Notes under the pieces: generated by a model
What the model was told of the DNA's origin: nothing
Database searches by the model: none
Seen by the model: only the letters and a program-made list of their open reading frames with translations
Shown: piece after piece, positions 7,306 to 15,695 of the stretch
Layout of the letters: each line of letters begins with the position of its first letter
Numbering within the stretch: the stretch's first letter is position 1
NCBI GenBank assembly: GCA_023381695.1
Contig: JAMCQP010000042.1
Coordinates: 1-39,061, forward strand
DNA length: 39,061 bases
Source of the DNA: Bacillota bacterium
GTDB taxonomy: Bacteria; Bacillota; UBA5301; JAMCQP01
Direction of reading: 5' to 3'
Made by a program: the position numbers and the translations under genes

Positions 7306-9087
7306 TCATGATGCAAATTCCGTAAATTGCGCCTCGCATAGCCTGGCATACAGGCCGCCCCGGGCCAGGAGTTGCTCGTGGGTTCCGGTCTCGACAATCC
7401 GGCCGTCGTCGATCACCACGATCTTGTGGGCGTTGCGAATGGTGGACAGCCGGTGGGCGATGACAAAGGAGGTCCGGCCCGCCAGAAGCCGGGCCAGCGC
7501 CGACTGGATGAGGCTTTCCGTCTCGGTGTCGATGCTGGAGGTAGCCTCGTCCAGCACCAGGATCCGGGGATCCGCCAGCAAAGCCCGGGCAAAGGACAAA
7601 AGCTGTTTCTGCCCCACCGAGAGCTTATTCCCCCGCTCCTGCACCTCAAGCTCATAGCCTTCCGGCGACCGGGAGATAAACTCGTGGGCGTTGGCCGCCT
7701 TCGCCGCCTCGATGATCGCCGCGATCTCCGCATCCAGCCGCCCGTACCGGATATTCTCCCTGACCGTGCCGGAGAAGATGAAGGTATCCTGCAGGACAAT
7801 TCCCACCTGGCTGCGCAGCGATTTAAGCTGCACATCCCTGAGGTCCCGGCCGTCGATGAGAATCCGCCCCTCCACCGGGTCATAGAACCGGCAGAGCAGG
7901 TTGATGAGCGAAGTCTTCCCGGCGCCGGTGGGCCCCACAAAGGCCACCGTCTGGCCGGGCTCCACCGCCAGGCAGATGTCGTGCAGCACCAACCGGTCCT
8001 TCTCGTAGCCGAAGGAGACATGGTCGAAGACCACCTGCCCCTTGATTCGCGGCAGGGCGACGGCGCCCGGCTTATCCACAATCTCCGGCTCGGCGTCCAG
8101 AAACTCGAAGACCCGCTCCGCCGAGGCCATGGCCGCCAAAAGCTGCGTATAGAAGCCCGTCAGGGTGGAAACCGGCACCCAGAACCTACCCAGGTAACTG
8201 AGGAAGGCCACCAGCACCCCCACCGTCAGATGACCGGCCGCCACCTGCCGGGTGCCGAACCAGATCACCAACACCGTTCCCAGCGCCCCCACCACCTCCA
8301 CCAGCCGCCCGAAGATCACGTTGATCCGGATGGTTACCATCCATTGCTTCAGGGTCTCGGCGCATAAGCCTCGGAACTGTTTCAGGTTGGCCTCTTCGCG
8401 GCTAAAAGCCTGGGTCACCCGGATGCCGGAGATGCTCTCATTGAGGTTGGCGTTGATCGTGGAGAGCTTGCGCCTCACCATGTGCCAGCCCTCATGAATC
8501 CGGGGCCGCACCCGGGTCGCCAGAAACACCAGAAACGGCAGGGTGAACATGGAGAGCACCGTGAGCCAGAAGTTCATGGAGAACATGATCGCCAGGATAA
8601 AGAACAGGTTCAGCGATTCCACCACGATGTTCACTACCCCATTGGTGATCACGTCGTTCAAGGTGTTCACGTCGCTGGTGATCCGGGTCATGATCTTTCC
8701 GGCGGGCCGGCCGTCGTAAAACCGCAGGGAGAGTTTCTGGATGTGGCTGAAGAGCTGCTGGCGCATGGCGTGGAGAATACCCTGGCCGACGTAGGCCATG
8801 AGCTGCACCCGCCAGTAGGAGGAAGCCCAGGTAACCAGGTTTAAAGCCAGGTAGATCAGGCCCAGCCGGTTGATGCCGGAGAGGTCCCGGGCGGGAATAT
8901 AGGTGTCGATAGCCAGCTTCATCAAGTACGGGGTGGCCTGGTTGCTGGCCGCCGCCAGGCTGACCAGAAGAAAGGTCAACGCCACCCGCCACTTGTGGGG
9001 GGCCAGGTAACGCAAAAGCCTCAGGAACTGCTTCCGATCAAAAGGCCGCGTCAGAGCCTCTTCTTCCTCGTCGTAGCTTCTCCCCAT
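7306..9087 (-). CDS. ABC exporter half-transporter, catalytic-site subunit
   Basis: A 593-residue type IV ABC exporter subunit: six-helix transmembrane domain (residues about 20-310), then an ATPase domain with Walker A GPTGAGKTSL, Walker B ILVLDEATSSID with the normal catalytic Glu, and a normal switch His in FVIAHRLST. Its signature motif is LSVGQ rather than LSGGQ. The start codon overlaps the stop of the upstream half-transporter gene by one base (TGATG), so they are translationally coupled and almost certainly form a heterodimer like TM287/288 or BmrC/D. Its Walker/His residues pair with the partner's LSGGQ to form the competent site, while its altered signature contributes to the degenerate one. 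The exported substrate (drug, lipid or peptide) is not predictable. Confidence 0.92.
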   Translation of the reverse strand: MGRSYDEEEEALTRPFDRKQFLRLLRYLAPHKWRVALTFLLVSLAAASNQATPYLMKLAIDTYIPARDLSGINRLGLIYLALNLVTWASSYWRVQLMAYVGQGILHAMRQQLFSHIQKLSLRFYDGRPAGKIMTRITSDVNTLNDVITNGVVNIVVESLNLFFILAIMFSMNFWLTVLSMFTLPFLVFLATRVRPRIHEGWHMVRRKLSTINANLNESISGIRVTQAFSREEANLKQFRGLCAETLKQWMVTIRINVIFGRLVEVVGALGTVLVIWFGTRQVAAGHLTVGVLVAFLSYLGRFWVPVSTLTGFYTQLLAAMASAERVFEFLDAEPEIVDKPGAVALPRIKGQVVFDHVSFGYEKDRLVLHDICLAVEPGQTVAFVGPTGAGKTSLINLLCRFYDPVEGRILIDGRDLRDVQLKSLRSQVGIVLQDTFIFSGTVRENIRYGRLDAEIAAIIEAAKAANAHEFISRSPEGYELEVQERGNKLSVGQKQLLSFARALLADPRILVLDEATSSIDTETESLIQSALARLLAGRTSFVIAHRLSTIRNAHKIVVIDDGRIVETGTHEQLLARGGLYARLCEAQFTEFAS

Positions 9088-10916
9088 CAGCGGCCACCCC
9101 CCATCGCGGCTGCCTCTCCGCCGCCCGTGCCTTTTCCGTCCCGGGGCGCCGCCCCTTTATCCCGGGACACCGCCCCGTCGTCTCGAGACACCACCCCGTC
9201 CTTCAACTGCAGCTCATATAATCGCGTATAATGGCCGCCCAGAGCCAGAAGTTCCGTATGAGTCCCCCGCTCCACGACGCGCCCCTGCTTCAGCACCACG
9301 ATCTCGTCGGCATTCTGCACCGAGGTCAGCCGCTGGGCGATGATCAAGGTGGTCCGGTGGCGCATGAGTTCCGCCAGGGCCTGCTGGATGAGATGCTCGG
9401 TCTCGGTGTCCACGTTGGAGGTGAAATCGTCCAGGAGAAGAACCCTCGGGTCCGCCAGCAGCGCCCGGGCGATGGCCACGCGCTGCTTTTGGCCACCCGA
9501 GAGGCCGATTCCGCGTTCCCCGACCCGCGTCTCATATCCGTCCGGCAATTCCATGATAAAGTCATGCGCCCGCGCGGCTTTCGCCGCGGCCATGATCTCC
9601 TCCAAACTGGCGTCCCGCCGTCCATAGGCGATGTTTTCCCGGATGGAGGCCGAGAAAAGAAAGGTCTCCTGCAGGACAATGCCAATCTGCCGGCGCAGAT
9701 CGGCCAGGCGCACCTCGCGCACATCATAACCGTCGATGGTCACCCGGCCGCCGGTCACATCGTAGAACCTGGGGATGAGGTTGACCAGCGTGCTCTTGCC
9801 GGAGCCGGTCCCTCCCAGGAGCGCAATCTTGCGCCCCGGCGGCGCATCCAGGTCGACCTCCTCCAGCACCGGCGCGCCGTCCCCGTAGCGGAAGGAGACC
9901 GATTCAAACCGGACATGGCCCCGGATATCAGAGAATTGTCGGGGGGAAGGAGGATCCGCGATCTCCGACGGAGTGTCCAGGATCTCGAAGATCCGCTGGC
10001 CGGCGGTCATGGACTGCCCCATGATATTGACCACCCACCCCAGATGCCGGATTGGCCAGATCAGCCCGAAGAGGTATCCGTTAAAGGCCACCAGCGTCCC
10101 CACGGTCAGATGCCCGCCGACCACCTGCCGCGCGCCGTACCACAGGAGCAGAAGCCAGCTTAGCCCCGACAAAAAGTCCATATATGGAAAGGAGGTTCCC
10201 CAGATTCTGGCCAGATCCCTTTGCCTCACCCGGTTGGCCTCGTTTTCCCGGCCAAACTTCTCCACCTCGTAATCCTCGCGTGCGAAAGACTTCACCACCC
10301 GTACCCCGGTGACACTCTCCTGGAGGGTGGTGGTCATGTTGGCCATCTGCTGGTGGGCCGCCGCCCAGGCCGGCCTCAGCCTGCCATGTACGCGAATGAC
10401 CTCGATGAGGAGCAAAGGGGAAGCCGCCAGCGTCACCAGGGTCAGCTGCCAGTTGAGACTGAACAACAGGATGGCGTTGACGGAAAATGAGGCGATCACG
10501 TCCACCAGATCCGGAAGCCCCAGGCCCAGCAAAACCCGCACGTAATCCACGTCGGAAGTCAGCCGCGACATCAGTTGGCCGGTCTGGGCGCGGTCATAAT
10601 AGCTGAAGGAGAGGTATTGCAACCGCTGGTAGAGGGAGGTGCGCAGGTCATAGACCACCTCCTGCCCGAAGTATTCCCTGGTGTACCAGTAGCCGAAGTT
10701 GAAGGCGCCGCGCAGCACCGTCACCCCGACGTAGGCCAGGGCCAGCGAGGCCAGCAGCCTGTGCTGGCCCCCGATTATCACCTGATCCACCAGGATCTTC
10801 ATGATCCAGGGGGCCACCGTTCCGATGAGGATGGACCCCCCCAGGCAGGACAGGGCGAAGACCACCTGCCACCGGTATGGTTTCAAGTATCCGATCAGCC
10901 GCCGGAACACCGACAC
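9087..10916 (-). CDS. ABC exporter half-transporter, degenerate-site subunit
   Basis: A 609-residue half-transporter with a six-helix membrane domain followed by an ATPase domain: Walker A GGTGSGKSTL, canonical signature LSGGQKQRVAIARALL, but Walker B VLLLDDFTSNVD with Asp in place of the catalytic Glu, and LIIAQRLTS with Gln in place of the switch His. These are the hallmarks of the non-hydrolysing site of heterodimeric exporters, and the altered partner signature (LSVGQ) belongs to the same composite site. GTG at 10916 is used, with AAAGGGG upstream. The C-terminus carries three 7-residue repeats (9138-9200) of the GVVSRDD type, encoded by 21-nt tandem units and not part of the conserved ATPase fold. 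Confidence 0.92.
   Translation of the reverse strand: MSVFRRLIGYLKPYRWQVVFALSCLGGSILIGTVAPWIMKILVDQVIIGGQHRLLASLALAYVGVTVLRGAFNFGYWYTREYFGQEVVYDLRTSLYQRLQYLSFSYYDRAQTGQLMSRLTSDVDYVRVLLGLGLPDLVDVIASFSVNAILLFSLNWQLTLVTLAASPLLLIEVIRVHGRLRPAWAAAHQQMANMTTTLQESVTGVRVVKSFAREDYEVEKFGRENEANRVRQRDLARIWGTSFPYMDFLSGLSWLLLLWYGARQVVGGHLTVGTLVAFNGYLFGLIWPIRHLGWVVNIMGQSMTAGQRIFEILDTPSEIADPPSPRQFSDIRGHVRFESVSFRYGDGAPVLEEVDLDAPPGRKIALLGGTGSGKSTLVNLIPRFYDVTGGRVTIDGYDVREVRLADLRRQIGIVLQETFLFSASIRENIAYGRRDASLEEIMAAAKAARAHDFIMELPDGYETRVGERGIGLSGGQKQRVAIARALLADPRVLLLDDFTSNVDTETEHLIQQALAELMRHRTTLIIAQRLTSVQNADEIVVLKQGRVVERGTHTELLALGGHYTRLYELQLKDGVVSRDDGAVSRDKGAAPRDGKGTGGGEAAAMGGGR
9138..9200 (-). repeat. three 21-nt tandem repeats at the exporter C-terminus
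   Basis: Three adjacent 21-nt units (9138-9158, 9159-9179, 9180-9200) encode GVVSRDD, GAVSRDK and GAAPRDG on the minus strand. They lie after the end of the conserved ATPase domain. Confidence 0.9.
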
Positions 10917-10980
10917 ACAAAAGAACCCCTTTCATAAAGACAAAAGACATCTACCTTTTTGAGAACGCATTCCCATTCCC

Positions 10981-11796
10981 TCAAATCTCCAGGGTCATTC
11001 CATCATGGGCAACTCTGATCCCATGCGGGGAGAACGCCGCTTCAAGCTGGTGATGCGGGTAAAGCCCGTTGTGCGAGAAATGGTCGGCGACAAAGACCGT
11101 CTCCGGCCCGGCCGACCCCTGCGCCAGCAAGGCTTGCTTCACCCTGATTACCTGCTCAATGCCCATATGATTGCGTTCCTGAGGCAACGATCCGTGTGTG
11201 CAGTCCAGGATGGCCATGTCCAGCCTGTACCGGCGTAACAGCTCCCACGTGGCCTCCGGATACCAGCCCGAGTCCAGGCCGTAAAAGATCGTGCGCCCCT
11301 GGTGCTCGATCAGGTAGGTGAAGGCTCCCTTGTCCAATAAATGATCGGCGGTCAGGGGAGTGACCCGCGCCGCACCGGCGGTAAACGGCCTGCCCGCTTC
11401 CACCAGCTGGAGACGGACGCCCTGCAACTCATCCGCGCTGAGCGCGGCCTCAATCCGCTGGAGGACGTAAGCATTACCGTAGACGGCCAACGGCGGAGCA
11501 TCGGAAATATGCGCGTACGGCTCGGAGCGCATCGCCAGATCCGCGGGGTAGAGGTGGTCCTCATGGCCGTGGGTGATCAAAAGGTGCTCCAGCTTGCTCA
11601 GATCGAGGTTCTCCCGGAGCACGTGGGCATAGGTATCCGGCGGAAAATCGATCTTGTAGTTGTCGTCGATCATCAAAGAGGACCTGGTTCGCAGGTCCTT
11701 TCCGCCAAGTTTTCGTGCCTTTTGGCATGCCTCGCAACGGCAAAAGACGCCGGGCCAGGCCTCTGCCGCCGCCGTCCCCAGGAATAACAGCCTCAT
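10981..11796 (-). CDS. metallo-beta-lactamase fold hydrolase, PhnP-like
   Basis: A 271-residue MBL-fold protein. It opens with MRLLFLGTAAAEAWPGVFCRC, and the cluster CRCEAC matches the extra structural zinc site of the PhnP phosphodiesterase group. The main metal site is visible as THGHEDH, and later metal or substrate residues as LTADHLLD, GLDSGWY and a C-terminal ADHFSHNG. PhnP acts on cyclic ribose phosphates in phosphonate use, but no phosphonate genes are nearby, so a phosphodiesterase-like hydrolase of unknown substrate is the safe call. The ATG at 11796 matches the usual start; an upstream in-frame extension lacks similarity. The ribosome binding site is weak. The ABC exporter genes follow 64 nt downstream on the same strand. 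Confidence 0.85.
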   Translation of the reverse strand: MRLLFLGTAAAEAWPGVFCRCEACQKARKLGGKDLRTRSSLMIDDNYKIDFPPDTYAHVLRENLDLSKLEHLLITHGHEDHLYPADLAMRSEPYAHISDAPPLAVYGNAYVLQRIEAALSADELQGVRLQLVEAGRPFTAGAARVTPLTADHLLDKGAFTYLIEHQGRTIFYGLDSGWYPEATWELLRRYRLDMAILDCTHGSLPQERNHMGIEQVIRVKQALLAQGSAGPETVFVADHFSHNGLYPHHQLEAAFSPHGIRVAHDGMTLEI

Positions 11797-11810
11797 GTCC
11801 ACACCCGCTG

Positions 11811-11936
11811 CTCGAAGTATCTTTGCTGGAAATTCTTCGCCGCTACCTCCCAAAATCCTGCACTAAAAAGTCCCGCTGAACTCCTCAAGCATTCTCCTGC
11901 CTCCAGGAGGTATTTCGGCATTGGCCTCGAAGTACC
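11811..11936. repeat. intergenic direct repeat CTCGAAGTA
   Basis: CTCGAAGTATC (11811-11821) and CTCGAAGTACC (11926-11936) lie 115 nt apart in the region between the divergent metallo-hydrolase and YhaM genes. Between them is a small CTCCTG/CAGGAG hairpin (11894-11909). The role is unknown. Confidence 0.5.
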
Positions 11937-11982
11937 TTCATGAATGATGAATCGAGAACTGCCCAAAGGAGCCCGCTTACCC

Positions 11983-12936
11983 ATGGCCAAACCCTATATT
12001 CAGGACCTTGCCGAAGGCGCCAGGTTTCAAGGAATTTTTCTCCTCACCCAGCGCCAGCTTAAACCTTTTGCCAATAAGCCCGGTTTCTTTATGCTTGGAA
12101 CTTTAGCCGACAAGAGCGGCTCCATCGGGGCTGTGCTCTGGGAGGCCGGCGAGAGTGTGGCCGAAATCCCGGAAGAGAGCGTGGTGCGGGTCTCCGGCCA
12201 GGTGGGAATCTACAAGGGTGAGCGCCAGATCGCCATCGAAACCATCTCGCTCTGCCCCGAGAGCGACTATGATCCGGCCGACCTTCTACCAACCACTCCC
12301 CGGGACACAAAACAGATGGCCGCCGAATTTGAAGGCGTTCTGGCGGAGATCCCGACCGGCCCGCTCCGCCGCCTGCTCGATGCTTTTTTCGGCGACGACC
12401 TCCTGCGGCGCCAATTTTACCGCTGGCCCGCCGCCAAACTTCATCATCATCCGTACCTTGGAGGTCTGCTGGAACACACCCTCGGCGTTGCCGCCGTCTG
12501 CAAGACAATGGCCGGCGTTTACCCGGCGGTGGATCGCCCTCTTTTACTAACCGGAGCTATTCTCCACGACATCGGAAAGCTGCGGGAGTTTCAGGTGGGA
12601 GCCAGCATCTCCATCTCGGACGAGGGCAGGCTCCTGGGTCACATCCCCATCGGCTACCTGATGGTGGAGGAGCGCATCAACCTTCTCGGCGAGTTTTCAC
12701 CAGAGTTGCGCATGAAACTCCTGCACATGATCGTCGCTCACCACGGCGAGCTGGAAAACGGTTCGCCGCAACGCCCGCAAACGATTGAAGCCATGGCCCT
12801 CTATCTGGCCGACAACCTGGACGCCCAGCTCTGGAAGTTCGGGCGCGCCGCCCGGGAAGCGTCGGGGAACGGCAAGCTCTGGACCGAGTGGGACAAGAGC
12901 CTGGAACGCTACATCTTCCTCGGCTCCCGCGGTTGA
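11983..12936 (+). CDS. yhaM: YhaM-family 3'-5' exoribonuclease
   Basis: A 317-residue protein with an N-terminal OB-fold (GARFQGIFLLTQRQLKPFANKPGFF...DKSGSIGAVLW) and a C-terminal HD phosphohydrolase domain. The HD part has HHHPYLGGLLEHTLGV, LTGAILHDIGKLREF, GHIPIGYLMV and MIVAHHGELENGSPQRP, which supply the metal-binding His/Asp residues. In Bacillus YhaM this architecture is a 3'-5' exonuclease that trims single-stranded RNA or DNA ends. AAAGGAG lies 11 nt before the ATG at 11983. The stop codon sits in the first of three 15-nt repeats, and the last 28 nt overlap the end of the convergent MFS gene. Confidence 0.9.
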   Translation: MAKPYIQDLAEGARFQGIFLLTQRQLKPFANKPGFFMLGTLADKSGSIGAVLWEAGESVAEIPEESVVRVSGQVGIYKGERQIAIETISLCPESDYDPADLLPTTPRDTKQMAAEFEGVLAEIPTGPLRRLLDAFFGDDLLRRQFYRWPAAKLHHHPYLGGLLEHTLGVAAVCKTMAGVYPAVDRPLLLTGAILHDIGKLREFQVGASISISDEGRLLGHIPIGYLMVEERINLLGEFSPELRMKLLHMIVAHHGELENGSPQRPQTIEAMALYLADNLDAQLWKFGRAAREASGNGKLWTEWDKSLERYIFLGSRG

Positions 12937-14150
12937 GGCTCCCGCGGTTGAATCCTCCGCAGTTGAGGCGAGGCCCATAACACGAATAAAAGGGTCGCGA
13001 TCAGCGCTATCCCCCCTGAGAGGGCAAACAGGGGACGCAGGCCAACCATGTCATAGAGCAATCCTCCGCCGAAAGCCCCCATCACCCCCGCCAACCCCAC
13101 GGTAATGGCAGACAAGAGGCTCTGGCCGCTGGCTTTGAGACCGGCCGGCGTCAGTTCGTTCACTATGGAAACCGCACCAATCTGAAAGGCGGCAAAGGTC
13201 AGCCCGTGCAATAATTGCGTGAAAAGTATTGCGCCCGGCGATGTCACCGCCGAATACAGATACCAGCGCAGGGCAGTGCCGGCCAAACCCGCCAGGTATA
13301 ACACCTCGGGTCCAATATGTTCCAAAATCCAACTTGAAAAGAAGATCACCACTGCAATCTCGCTGATCACGCCGATTGTCCAGGAAAGGCCGATCAGCCC
13401 CGTCCTGATCCCGAGATTGTCGAGGTAGATCGAAAAGAAGTTGTAATAAGTCGTGGCGCTGGCTCTGGCCAGGAAGGCAATCACCAGAAAGGTAGCAAGC
13501 CGCCCGTTAGTGAGAAGCGGTTTGATCAAGAGCCGTGGCGGCTCTTGTCCCGACGGCAATCCTTTTTGCGCGCCGGATCTCTCCGGAAGGCGCAGCGCCA
13601 GAACTCCCGCTGAAAGCCCCATTACCGAATACAGAGCAAATACCGTGCCCCACCCCGCCACTTCCAGCACCTTGCCTATCCCGAAAACCGCCGCCGCATA
13701 TCCGATGGATCCCCAAACCCGGATGCTCCCATAGCGATTGGCGTTCTGCCCCAGCATTTCCAGGGTGACCCCGTCAGCCACTGGGGCAACCGGGCTGCTC
13801 AGGATGGAAAAGGCCAGCATCAGTGCTACAGCCCACGGAAAAGAGTGTGAAACCTCCAGCATCACCAGGAATGGGATGCTGAAAATAACCATCCCCGCCA
13901 AAAGATAACGCCTCTGGTTGGACTTATCGGCGAGTTGCCCCGCCAGAGGCGGAATGACCATCGCCACCAGCGGGATGATCATATTGATGATCCCGATCTG
14001 GGCGCCGGAAAGACCTTGCTGTTTGAAATATAGATTCAGGTAGGGGCTGTAGATTCCAAACGCCACGAAATAGGCAAAATAAAAAGCCTTTAGCATCCCC
14101 AAAGGCCCCAGTCGTCCGGAGAAAAGTTTGACAGCTTCAAGACGTATCAA
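12909..14150 (-). CDS. major facilitator superfamily transporter (MFS_1-like)
   Basis: A membrane protein of 413 residues with about twelve hydrophobic helices. It has the loop motif GQLADKSNQRRYLLAG after helix 2 and the MFS_1-like opening LKAFYFAYFVAFGIYSPYLNLYFKQQGLSGAQIG, which places it with nucleoside-proton-symporter-like or sugar-like MFS proteins. The substrate is not predictable. I chose TTG at 14150 because GGAGGG lies 8 nt upstream (14159-14164); ATG at 14096 is an alternative with a poor ribosome binding site. The C-terminus ends in the repeated pentapeptide QPREP, created by 15-nt tandem repeats at the junction with YhaM, with which it overlaps tail to tail. Confidence 0.87.
   Translation of the reverse strand: MIRLEAVKLFSGRLGPLGMLKAFYFAYFVAFGIYSPYLNLYFKQQGLSGAQIGIINMIIPLVAMVIPPLAGQLADKSNQRRYLLAGMVIFSIPFLVMLEVSHSFPWAVALMLAFSILSSPVAPVADGVTLEMLGQNANRYGSIRVWGSIGYAAAVFGIGKVLEVAGWGTVFALYSVMGLSAGVLALRLPERSGAQKGLPSGQEPPRLLIKPLLTNGRLATFLVIAFLARASATTYYNFFSIYLDNLGIRTGLIGLSWTIGVISEIAVVIFFSSWILEHIGPEVLYLAGLAGTALRWYLYSAVTSPGAILFTQLLHGLTFAAFQIGAVSIVNELTPAGLKASGQSLLSAITVGLAGVMGAFGGGLLYDMVGLRPLFALSGGIALIATLLFVLWASPQLRRIQPREPQPREPRKM
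12922..12966. repeat. three 15-nt tandem repeats at the yhaM/MFS junction
   Basis: GGCTCCCGCGGTTGA occurs twice in a row, followed by the variant ATCCTCCGCAGTTGA. Each unit holds a TGA that would stop YhaM. On the other strand the units encode the repeated QPREP tail of the MFS protein. Confidence 0.95.
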
Positions 14151-14194
14151 TATGGGCACCCTCCACCAGGCAATCCCTGCAATCCTCTCTATCT

Positions 14195-14428
14195 CTACTC
14201 TCTTGCAAGAAAGGCCGCATTCTTGGCCTGCTCCACCGAGGCCACACGTAACGCCACATGGCCGCACTCCTTGCAGACATCCGCCACCAGGTCCGCATTG
14301 GGCGTCAGAACACCTTTGGTGCGAAGGGACAACGGCCTGAAGACAAAACTTGAATGACCCACGATGTGCAACTCTATATTGTGGCTGATCTCCTCGGAAC
14401 CGCAATAAGGACACTTTTCCAACTTCAT
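14195..14428 (-). CDS. small zinc-ribbon protein
   Basis: A 77-residue cytoplasmic protein beginning MKLEKCPYCGSEEI and containing a second pair in VCKECGHVALRV. The two CxxC knuckles form a treble-clef or zinc-ribbon fold of the kind found in short nucleic-acid or regulatory binding proteins of unknown role. It has its own promoter (14455-14484) and AAGAGG just before the ATG. The following MFS gene (TTG 14150) lies 44 nt downstream on the same strand and may be co-transcribed. Confidence 0.75.
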   Translation of the reverse strand: MKLEKCPYCGSEEISHNIELHIVGHSSFVFRPLSLRTKGVLTPNADLVADVCKECGHVALRVASVEQAKNAAFLARE

Positions 14429-14454
14429 ACCCTCTTTATAACCCGTCTCAGTAT

Positions 14455-14484
14455 AGTATATTGCGCTTGGCCTCCATCTGTCAA
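14455..14484 (-). promoter_or_regulatory. SigA-type promoter of the zinc-ribbon gene
   Basis: On the minus strand a perfect -35 TTGACA (14479-14484) and -10 TATACT (14455-14460) are separated by 18 nt, about 30 nt before the start codon. Confidence 0.75.
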
Positions 14485-14497
14485 CCTTTCCAGGCCT

Positions 14498-14527
14498 CAA
14501 AAAAGCGGCGCATCGCGCCGCTTTTTG
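14498..14527 (-). terminator. Rho-independent terminator of the beta-barrel gene
   Basis: The stem AAGCGGCG / CGCCGCTT with a 5-nt loop is flanked by A and T runs, giving a U-run on minus-strand RNA. It lies 50 nt after the beta-barrel gene stop and just before the promoter of the next gene. The A/T runs on both sides make it potentially bidirectional, but no + strand gene feeds it. Confidence 0.85.
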
Positions 14528-14576
14528 ATGCTCCCATCCTGGATTTGCGAAATACCGCAAGATTTGTTACCTACTA

Positions 14577-15524
14577 TTAGAAGCTGACCATCAAGCTGGT
14601 CTGGGTTGCCAGATCATATCCTGATCTGGCAGCGTTCTTAATTTCTCCTTCGGTCCGGAAGGTCACGCCAGGCATCAAACCTTTGGCCAATTCCCACCCC
14701 AGAACATTGTTGGTGAGGTCGTACTCGCCCGCCACATCATACCCCGTGGTCTTTGCCAGACGCGGGAAGTTTACGCCGATCACCGCCGATGCCACCGGGT
14801 GATCATAGGCTTCTCCCACCGGCGATGAGTAGGATCTCTGTGTGGCCCCCGCCTCGCCGTAGATCTTGACCGCGTCCCCCATCACCGGCACGGCCGCCCT
14901 TACCCGAAATTCCCGCTCAGCAAACGCCGAGTGGGGGAAGATGCTGAAACCAGAGGCCGGATGGTAAAGCTGGGCGGCGCCGACCCCGAAGTCCCCAAAG
15001 GAGGTCCTGTACTGGAAATCTCCAAGCAGATTGCCATGCAACCCGCTCGGGTCGCTGATCGGCCCGACTCCCAGGGAAATTGCGGCGTTGGAAGCCACTC
15101 TGGAGGTGGCTACCACGCCGGGGAACCGGAAAAACTGGTCAAACAGCCCTTCAAAGTGCCTCAAAGGGCTCCTGTTGACCGGGATCGCGCCGACATCGAC
15201 CCGTTCCGCGGGACCTACATTCCTGATTGAAGCGAAGCCGTAGTCAAATGATGGGCCGTATCCGGTGCCCTCCCCGAAATAAAAATTTTCATCCGGCCAG
15301 AACCAATTGACGAACCGGCCTGCATAATCAACCCGATCATTGACCGCGCCGCTCAGGGTCAGCCGCAGCCTGCCCACAAAAGCCGGTGAATCGGAAGTGC
15401 TCAAACTCATAAATCCGGTAAGGTCGCCGCCGATCCTCGGTCCCACTGGAGGCGTCTGGGCCAGTGCCGTGGACGCAACCGCAAGCGTTAGCGCAAACGT
15501 TAGTGCAACTAAAAACTTCTTCAT
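14577..15524 (-). CDS. secreted beta-barrel (outer-membrane-type) protein
   Basis: A 315-residue protein. The N-terminus MKKFLVALTFALTLAVAS followed by TALAQ is a classical signal peptide with an AxA cleavage site after residue 22. The mature chain is rich in alternating hydrophobic/polar strands with Gly, Tyr, Phe and Asn turns (for example VGRLRLTLSGAVNDRVDYAGRF, FGVGAAQLYHP, VKIYGEAGATQRSY). It ends TSLMVSF, matching the terminal-aromatic beta-signal read by BamA. I recognise no specific family. If it is an outer-membrane protein, the organism is a diderm. GGAGGA lies 8 nt before the ATG at 15524, and a 9-bp hairpin sits just upstream in the leader. A monoderm surface beta-protein is the main alternative. 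Confidence 0.7.
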   Translation of the reverse strand: MKKFLVALTFALTLAVASTALAQTPPVGPRIGGDLTGFMSLSTSDSPAFVGRLRLTLSGAVNDRVDYAGRFVNWFWPDENFYFGEGTGYGPSFDYGFASIRNVGPAERVDVGAIPVNRSPLRHFEGLFDQFFRFPGVVATSRVASNAAISLGVGPISDPSGLHGNLLGDFQYRTSFGDFGVGAAQLYHPASGFSIFPHSAFAEREFRVRAAVPVMGDAVKIYGEAGATQRSYSSPVGEAYDHPVASAVIGVNFPRLAKTTGYDVAGEYDLTNNVLGWELAKGLMPGVTFRTEGEIKNAARSGYDLATQTSLMVSF

Positions 15525-15546
15525 CTGTCTTCCTCCTGCATGATTT

Positions 15547-15577
15547 ACGGCAGCATGGGCTGCTGCTCTGCTGCCGT
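15547..15577 (-). promoter_or_regulatory. leader stem-loop before the beta-barrel gene
   Basis: A 9-bp inverted repeat ACGGCAGCA / TGCTGCCGT with a 13-nt loop lies immediately upstream of the Shine-Dalgarno in the 5' leader. It has no U-run, so it is not a terminator. It may stabilise the mRNA or control access to the ribosome binding site. Confidence 0.5.
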
Positions 15578-15695
15578 CATTGTAGAAGGATTTCGTTGCC
15601 GCGATGCCAACTCCTCGTGGTAAGATCAGGCACAAATGGCATCAGCCTGGCAATCCGGGAGCCGGCGGGCCAAGACTCAATTGAAGGCGGCCCCT

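Noticed and set aside
11793-11990. Possible 65-residue small protein on the minus strand between the metallo-hydrolase and YhaM genes
   Set aside because: The frame is the upstream leader of the metallo-hydrolase region, with no ribosome binding site match and no recognisable family; it is more likely regulatory DNA.
14151-14414. N-terminal extension of the MFS gene by about 88 residues
   Set aside because: It would overlap the zinc-ribbon gene, is Cys/Gly-rich with no transporter similarity, and a good ribosome binding site marks TTG 14150.
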